This document shows, piece by piece, positions 28,799 through 37,700 of a DNA stretch of 56,357 nucleotides; position 1 is the stretch's first letter, and the number at the start of each line of letters is the position of its first letter. Below the pieces are notes generated by a model that saw only the letters and a program-made list of their open reading frames with translations, had not been told where the DNA came from and made no database searches. The DNA is from Moorena sp. SIO3H5. GTDB lineage: Bacteria > Cyanobacteriota > Cyanobacteriia > Cyanobacteriales > Coleofasciculaceae. Made by a program: the position numbers and the translations under genes. The stretch covers positions 1 to 56,357 of the forward strand of contig NZ_JAAHHS010000027.1 of the NCBI RefSeq assembly GCF_010692395.1, read 5' to 3'.

Positions 28799-31700
28799 AT
28801 GACTGCAATAGTGCAAAGAACAACCAGTGTTAGCTTTGGTATGATCTCCGAGCTAACCGTTGCTGGTGAAACCGTCAATTTGATCCTGGAGAAAATTGAA
28901 GACCGCAACGTAACGGTTTATCAGGGCGGTATGATTGCTGGACAGCGACTTTATGTCGTGGCGCTTTTGGAAGAATTAATTCCAGAATTAGATGCACCAG
29001 ACTCGATTCAGAACTTAGCCATTACTAAAATGGCGGTGGAATTGCGACCGGATAAAGGGGCATTTTCCTTTGAGGCTGCTATTGAAAATGCCTGGTCGAT
29101 TACCCTCGATTCGGGGCCAACCTTATCCATCAAACAGCTTGCCCTGTCAGTGTCGTCGGTCAAATCTTCTGGCTCAACCAATGGCACTCAACAGAATACG
29201 GCAGAATCCCTCTCCCAGCAGCGAAAACTGTCATTTGAGGGGCTGTTTGAGTTATTTGGGGGCGAATTTGCGGTTAAGGTCGCCCATCAATTTTCGTCAC
29301 AGAGTGGCAAAATTGCCAGTCAGTGGGCATTTTCTGCCACTGCTGAAAATATCAGCATTACCGAAGTCATCAAAGCTTTTGGATTTTCCCAGGATAAACT
29401 CGATGAGTATGGGTTGCGGGATTTAGTAGTTTCCCTGGCATTTGCGCTACAACAAACCCGCTATCAAGACAGTAATACCCAAATCGTCGAATCCCGCTAT
29501 ACCTTCACCGGATCCATGGATTGGGATACTGGCATTGCCTTAGTGCCAGGGGAAGAAACCCTGCAAATCCAAGCGGCGATTGAAATATCCAAAACCTCCA
29601 GTAATAGATCCGGGGGAACCTCTACGACCCTAAAAGGCGCGATCGCAGGAACGGTCAAAGCCTCGATTCCCTTTTTCGATACCTTACAACTCTCGGTTAT
29701 CTATACCTTTAGCCAAACCAGTAGCACCTCTAGCTCTGGTCGTTCATCCCAAGCCCTGGCAAATCGTACCGGTGAGTTAATTTTCCAACTCCAAATCAGT
29801 ACCCTGTTGTTGAGCGCAGTCTACACCGATATCAATAATCGTAAACTGTTGCGGTTTAGCGTTAGTTTGGTCAGTGGAAAGAATCCCACCATTGGTGACC
29901 TGATTGCCTATATTGTCAGCGTCTATGACTCCAGCATTATTGACTTTGAACTCGATCCACCCTGGGATGAATTTGCTAAAGAAGAGATAGCGCTAGATAA
30001 GTTTAGTCTGGAGATAGACCTAACCGATAAATCCATCACCATTTCCTACAAGGCTACCTTGAATGTCTTGATTGCTAAGGTATCCAATGTGGGGCTGTCT
30101 TACCAGTTTGGGACTAAGTCATCTCAGGTTAGTACCCAACAAAATAATGCCAGAACAGCATCCAATAAGAAAATAGCGATCGCAGTAGACTTAAGTATTC
30201 CTGGAGAACCCAAAAAGCGAGTTCAGTGGGACCCAGTCAATGAAAATCCCCCACAAGTGCCCAGCACTAAAGCCCCGATCTTCGAGCTGAAGTTCCTGGC
30301 TTTGGGACAACGGGTTGCCTTTGCACCAGAAATTGTGCAGCAAGCTCGTACTATTGAGCAATTCACCACGGTGATGCGCCAAACCTTGGTACCCCTTCCC
30401 CCTATTAAACGGCGGCAAAATCCCCTCACAGCTCTGCAACAGTCCTTACCCTCAGCCGTCAGTTCTGACCCCAGTCAACCGATTCAATTTTCAGGTCAGC
30501 CAATACAGTTTAGTGCAGAGAGTGGGTGGTTAATTGGTGCCCAATTTGTGATTTTGGGTTCCATTGAGATCAGTATAATTTTCAACGATCCCTTTATCTA
30601 TGGGCTGCGCATTAGCTTGTCGGGACCCCCGGTACAGAGTTTTGCTGGATTTGAATTTGAAATCCTCTATCGCCGCATTAGTGATACTGTCGGGGTCTAT
30701 CGCAGTGAGCTGGTTTTACCGGACACCATGCGCTATATCGACTTTGGCGCTGTTCATATTACCCTGCCAGTGGTTGCCATTGAAATCTATACCAATGGGG
30801 ACTTTGGTATCGATGTGGGCTTCCCTTGGGGTGGTGACTTTTCGAGATCCATTGCTGTTAATGTCGGCATCTTTTTAGGGTTAGGGGGCTTCTATTTCAA
30901 TAAACTTAGTGCAGAAACAGCCACCAGTGTTCCCGACATTGTTAGTGGCACCTTTGACCCGGTATTGGAATTTGGCATTGGCTTACAGGTCGGGTTGGGG
31001 AAAATTATCAATAAAGGTCCTCTGCGCGCCGAATTCAGCATTACCATCCATGGGATTTTGCAAGGGGTGTTTGCTACCTATAATCCCACCGATACTAATG
31101 AGAAAAAGGCCACCTATTACCGGATTCAGGGTGGTGTAGCCATTGTTGGTCGCATCTATGGTGTCGTGGACTTTAAGGTCATTAAGGTTGATATAGAAGT
31201 CCTGGTTAAAGCTGCGGTGCTGTTTGTGGTGGAGGTATACAAAGCGATTCAGGTGGCTCTGGTGGCTACGGTTTCTGTCAAAGCATCGGTCAAGATTGGC
31301 TTTGTCCGGATCAGATTTAAGTTTAAATTGACCGTGCGGGAGCAATTTGTCCTCGGTTCAGATAGCACACCACCCTGGCAACTCGCTGCTGGTTCTGGGG
31401 GAGCCATGGCAGCAACTGTTCCCGTATTTACTGCCCGTGCTCAAACCCTGCATCCCTATCGAAATCGAATCAAAAAAAATGGTAGGGCTAATCGCTTTGC
31501 TTTTGCTAAAGCCCAGACCATTAGTAGCACAGGAACAGTTACAAATGTAACTACTACAAATGCTACTACTACAAATGTCACTACTGAAACATCTGGTGGA
31601 CGGTCATTGCGATGGGATGATGGCACAACGGGAATTAAGCTAGAAATCCTTACCGACCAGGTGCGCCCGGAAACTGTAAAAGACGACAAGCTTCGCCTCG

Positions 31701-34700
31701 ATATTTATTTTCAACCGTCCTTTACCAAGACCGAAACAGGGGTAAGTGGTATCGGGTTATTGTTTATGGAAAACTCGATTCCTCTAGACGATAGCAATAG
31801 CACTACTGGGGATAGCAATAGCACTACTGGAGATAGCAATAGCACTACTGGGGATATTAATACAGATAATGATACGGACTTTGATGAATTAGTTAAAGCC
31901 CTCTTCAAATGGGTGATTTATGCCTACTTATCAGATAGTGAGCGTAATGATTTGAATATCAACACAAGTGCTGTCAATGTTGATGCTCAAGTCTTAACCT
32001 TGGAATTGTTAGAAGATGTTTATACCCTATTCGTTAACTACTTAGAGGAAGAAGCTGCGGATGAGTTTTGGGAACCGCTAATTCGATTCTTGTCTAGGAA
32101 TTTTATATTTGATATCACCGACCGCCCCATCGATAATACGGAAATTAGTGGTACCATTTTCCCGATGTTTCCTCAACTTCAGATGGAACTCAAGGATGGT
32201 GCTGATACTGTTATCAATACCGTTGATTTTGATAGTACAAAATATTCTCCTGATCAAATCAAGGCGATTCAAACCTATTTCCAATCCCTCAACTATAACC
32301 ATAACCAGAGCACAGAAGAAGTACTGGGACAATTACCGACCAACAATGAATCTGGAAGTTTAGCGATCGCTGAACTTTTATTTATTGACTACTTCACCTT
32401 AATTATTCGTTCTGCGGTGCAGCTTGGCATCGATCATGTTAGGGATAAAAAAGAGGGGGTTGATGAAAATGGCCAGATTACCCTAGGCAATTTATTAAAT
32501 AATTTCAATGGTGGTGAGTCGTTCCAATCCTTAGCGGGAATGACCTCACGATTCTTGTTGCATGGATTGCGAATACCCACCTTTACAGATAACACTACAA
32601 CCATTGATGGACAACAAGCGGCTTATCTTGCTACAGGACAACAATTTACTGTTACAGTTACGCGCACTGCTCCCGCAACAGACGGGGATAGTGAGACAGT
32701 AACCATTACCCCCAATGAAATCCGGTTATCCAAACCGGATATGTTGACTTGGATTCGACTAATTGATGATCCCAGTGAGAACAGCGATAGTGAAACGTTA
32801 ACCCCTGAACTGAATTATCCTTTCCCCGATACTGCTCCCTACAACACCATTGAGACGATTAAGCAGTTTGATGCAGCAGCAAGCAGTGGAATTTTGCCCA
32901 CAACCTCTCCAAATATTCCAACAGTGGTAGGGCTTTATAATCCCACTAACCAACAATACACTATTCGCCAGAAAACTTACTGGAATGAATCTATCAATGC
33001 AGCAACTATTAACAATCTGCTGTGGGAACTTCCTTCCGGTTTATGTGATTATCTCAAGTCTAAGTCTGACCAGACAACGTTAACTCTTCTCTACAATCAG
33101 CAGCCAGTTCAAGATGGGGAAACTTTAAATACTGCGGAGATTGACCCAGGATATATTTGGGCAACTAAATTAACATTGGAAATCCGTCAAGTCTCCACCT
33201 CAGATGGGAGCGGATTTTTGCCCACGGTATACGCTATTGAACGGATTGAAACCGCTAGTCGGCAATTGCTGCAAGATATTCTGACAGCAAACGTAACTCC
33301 GACAACCTTGACCTTGTTGTATTTGGATGACAGTGGTGACTCGAAAGTTTTGACCCGTAATGGCAGTGCTGAAGTCTTGATGCTGAAGACGAATTTATCT
33401 CTAGATTCTGGGGATAATCGTACTGTGACACTAGACTCGTCTACGACCTTCCTACCATTCCTAACACTGGTACAGGAAAGCACCGTTGTAAATAGTGAAG
33501 GCTATTACCTCAACTATAGCTATACAGAAAATGATGAACAAAAGGGCTTACCAGATTCTCTGTTTGCTGATGGGGATACGGCTCAGGTAACTCTGTTAAT
33601 GACCTTTAGCAGTACTGCTGCTAGCTATAACAACTGCCTTAATATTCCATCTGGTCATCCCCAGAGTAGTACACTCAATGGTGTCAGCGAAATTTTTGCC
33701 ACCAGTAGTCAAACAACTAATGTGTTGAGGATTCCGGCGGGAAATCTTGGTTTTAGACTTACCCGTACTGCCATTGAACCTCAAGACAATGATACTGCGA
33801 CCGATGAGATTCAAAACCTCTATCAGCTTTTGAGTTATCAGGTGCCCAGTACAGCAGCTGACTTTAAAACCGAGCAAGACCGTCTACCGATTGGACCTAT
33901 TGAAGAGGATGAGGATAATACAACATGGGTCTATGAAAAAGTCTTGCCGGTTTATGCTTTAACCACCGCCGCCAACACAGCGTCTCAAGCATTACCGGAA
34001 ATTCTCAAGGATACCCTCAATCCCTATTACGGCATTGGAGATACCTTTACGTTGGATTTTCGCTGGCAAGATATCTATGGCAATCGTTTGGGAAGCGATG
34101 GGGACTTTGCAGAAGGTATTAGCCAAAAATTAGGGTATTTCGACCCGATTTTGGGAATCAATCAATGGCCCTCGGTGGGTGAAAGCTATCAGATCACCAG
34201 CAAGGATGATAAGACTGCTAATTTGATTCTGGAATTGGTGTTAGACCAATCTAAATATATTCCCACTCCTGGAAATCTTTTCACTGAGGTACTGGATCAG
34301 ATTAAAACTGACCGCGCCACCTATCAACAAATTTACTATCAGGTTCATGACTCGAACTTAACGTTTACGGTGAGTACATCGGTGATTCCCAGCGGTGACC
34401 AGGAGTTGACTGATGCCCAGCGTGCCGCCTTCACGGGGTTTGTGGATAATGTCTATAAGTATTTGGTCACCTTAGAATATCTGCAGCAATTTGCCTATAC
34501 AGTCTCTGGTAACAGTGAAGACCTGGAATCCGTTGCTAATCAGTATGGTTGTGATATTGGAGATTTAGGGGATAGTAATGGTGCAGTTAGTGGTATTTTA
34601 ACCAGTGGTCAAAGTATTCAGATTCCTGTAGGTATTCGGGTTGAGCCAACCAACAACTTAAATGCGATCGCAACCAAGCTCAACAAAGATTACGGCATTC

Positions 34701-37700
34701 AAAGTGACAAAGTTGAGGAAATTGTCACCAAATATGCAAAAACGGCGGATTTATTAGCGGTTGGTGGGATTATTTCTTACACCGATACCGCTAATCATTT
34801 CGTAAGCTATACCGTTCAAGATGGGGATACCTTCGAGTCAATTGCGATCGCACAACTCGCCCTAGAGGAAGACCACCTGATCGAAATCATCCTACAAACC
34901 ATTGCTCAAGGGTTAGATACGACCCAAACTTTAACCAATGGTGTCCTGATCAAGGGTCTAGAATCATCCCACGTCAACAATTACGTTACCCTAAACGCCA
35001 CCCTAGAGGAAATTGCCTATGGGGTATTGCAGCTGGAAAATGCTGACCTGGATCTGGAGTTTGACCAGATCCTGACTGACCGGATCAATGAGATTATTGC
35101 AGAGAATGAATCGACGGTATTGCTGGCAGGGGTTACGGTTTCAGCCTTGGATAGCACAACCCAGGATGGCGAGACGTTGGGCAATCTTCGAGACCGTCTG
35201 TTAGCAGCATCCCAGGATGTGGTTGAGGCCATTCGTGGTCTGGAAATTTTCCCCACGGACACAACATTAACGGTCACGGTGACCAAGAATGATGAAGCAA
35301 CACCAACTCCGTTTAATGTAGACATCAAGATTATTACTGACAAGACCTGGAGTGCGATCGCTACGGCATTCCCCAATACCTCTAGGATAGAAACTGTTGA
35401 AACGGTTATTCTTGCCAATGCCCAACGCCAGGATTTACTGGTGGCAGGTTCGACAATAACAATAACAATGCCCGATAGTAGCCTTGATTACACCATCCAG
35501 GCTCAGGATAGTCTATATCACATTGCCCTTAACCAGTTTATCGCCACTACTGATGTTCGCTCTATCGATGTGCTGAAATCCAGCATGGTTGCTGAAGTGG
35601 GTGCCCTAGACTATACCATTGCTGAGGCAATTCTGCCGGAACAGAACACCATTGCTTACCTAACTCAGCAGCTTCATCTACAAACCAACCTTCATCGCAC
35701 GGTTTTGGAAACGGTACAAGCCGTGGGCAATATCAGTGACATTCTGACTGAATCTGCGATCCTTAGTCAATTAGCTGTGGTTGCTGCTGCTGTCAGCGAT
35801 ATGACTGGGTTATTTGGTACGGAGGATGTAATCCTGGCTGACGTGCTGTTGAACTACACTGTCACCAGTGGGGATAGCTTTGAGCAAATGATTGCTATTG
35901 CTGCTGCCCATGATGGTCAAATTATTACCGATCAAACCACAGCAGGGGATATTGCTCTTCAAAATCCCACTTTAGCCTTAGAGTCCGGGGCAACTCTCTA
36001 CATTCCGGATCGCTTTACCCTGGATACCTCTTCTGCACAGAACCCTGACTATCTAGCAGTGGTATCCACAGATCAAACCACATCCCTGAGTACCTTAACC
36101 AGTACCATGGGAACGGAAATTACCCCAGCAGCCGTAGCGGTGGCTAACCAAACCCTGGCAGGACTCTTGAGTGGCAATACTGCTATCGATGTCCGTCCGG
36201 TTTTGGCATCCCTGACTAAGATTAGTTACAACAGTGACGATACGGTAAATAGCGACTTAGAACGGTTAGCGCTCTTCATCGATAGTCAAACTATCCAGAC
36301 CGGAACCGATGAAACCTTCTACACTCTGACCTCTCGATGGGCGCAAACCCTGGTTAACTTCAAAAATAATATTGATGGCGATGCCAGTCAAACCCAGCAA
36401 AGCATTGGGAATAGTATTGATGGCGATGCCAGTCAAACCCAGCAAAGCATTGGGGCTGTGAATGCTATTTATGAGCAACTGGAGAACTTGGAAGGGGCAA
36501 ATCGCATTGCGTTACGGGCCTTACTTGATCCCAATGATAGTGAATCTTCTTTGAGTATCTTGAAAGCAACACTGCTGGATGGAGGTGCCCTTAAACCCCA
36601 ATTCCAGCCATCAACGGTTCATAGCGAATCTGATACCCTAGAACTAGAAAATGATGTCCTGAATGCGATCGCTAATATCGAAACTGCCCATGGTCAACCC
36701 GATGATCAGGTATTGATCGACACCTTACAGACATCATTGGAGATTATTCATCGCATGTATGACCTCAGTTGTCTGAAAACAGCGGTGGATCTGTTAGAAA
36801 AGCGATCGCAACGCCCCCTAACTGTGGCAGAAGTAGCAGAGGCGCTCCAAAATGAATCGGGTCTAATTGAGGCCAATCAAAATTGGATTGTTCCCCCAGC
36901 AGTAGCTAGCACAAAGGTTGATCTCACCTTCCGGGATGACGATAATAGTCTTATGTATCCAACGGATTTACTTTTCCCGGTCACCGTACAGCTGGAAATG
37001 CGACGCAACGAGGATTTGATGCATTCCGACGATGTGTCTGAAGCTGAGGTAGTATCAGCCTATTTTGCCCCCAAAACCGTTGTGCTGACCAGCTCTTCCG
37101 ATGATGAAAATGCTGAGTTTAGTGAACGCCTGGCCTCCCTTGACCCCTTTGCCAAGGCATTTGAGCAAGCACTACCTAACTTAAAGCTAGCAGTGGGGAG
37201 GGATGCTGGGAATATTGATAATGCTAATCCTCAAAACAGTGATACCCTGTGGGCAGTTCATCTGGGGGATACCGGGATTAGTTACGATATCAAAGAGGAT
37301 TTCCCCTACTTCTTTTCCGCTGCGCCTTTGAGCAATACCTTAATGTCAGGGGAAGTAAACCTTTACAGCTACACCCAAGATGGTGGACTTGACCAAACCT
37401 CAACAGAAACCGTGCGAGTGGATGCGGTAGACCTGAATGGTTTAGCCCGTAACTATTTACGTGCTATTGAAGATATCCTGAAACCGGAAACAGCTATCCC
37501 TGCAGTGAATGATACTATTGAAGTGGATGATCCCACTTTACAGGATGAGCTTAGGGGCATTTTAAAGGATCAGCTTAGGCGGATTTTAGATGTCAAAGCA
37601 AGTTTGGCCGATTCGATTAGTAAAAATGTGACCCATGTATTGGATACTTCTGTGGATACAACTTCCGAAGAGTATACTACTCGCCAAACCTTAGCGGTGG

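Noticed and set aside
28551-28823. 90-aa and 62-aa minus-strand ORFs (QRSVVSRQPSAFSSRYANS...)
   Set aside because: Translations of the tandem GCTGACGGCTGTTCGCG repeats overlapping the start of the giant gene
31456-31689. Minus-strand ORFs inside the 3675-aa gene (e.g. 77, 82, 133 aa)
   Set aside because: Antisense to a continuous 11-kb ORF, no motifs, compositionally reflect the sense codons
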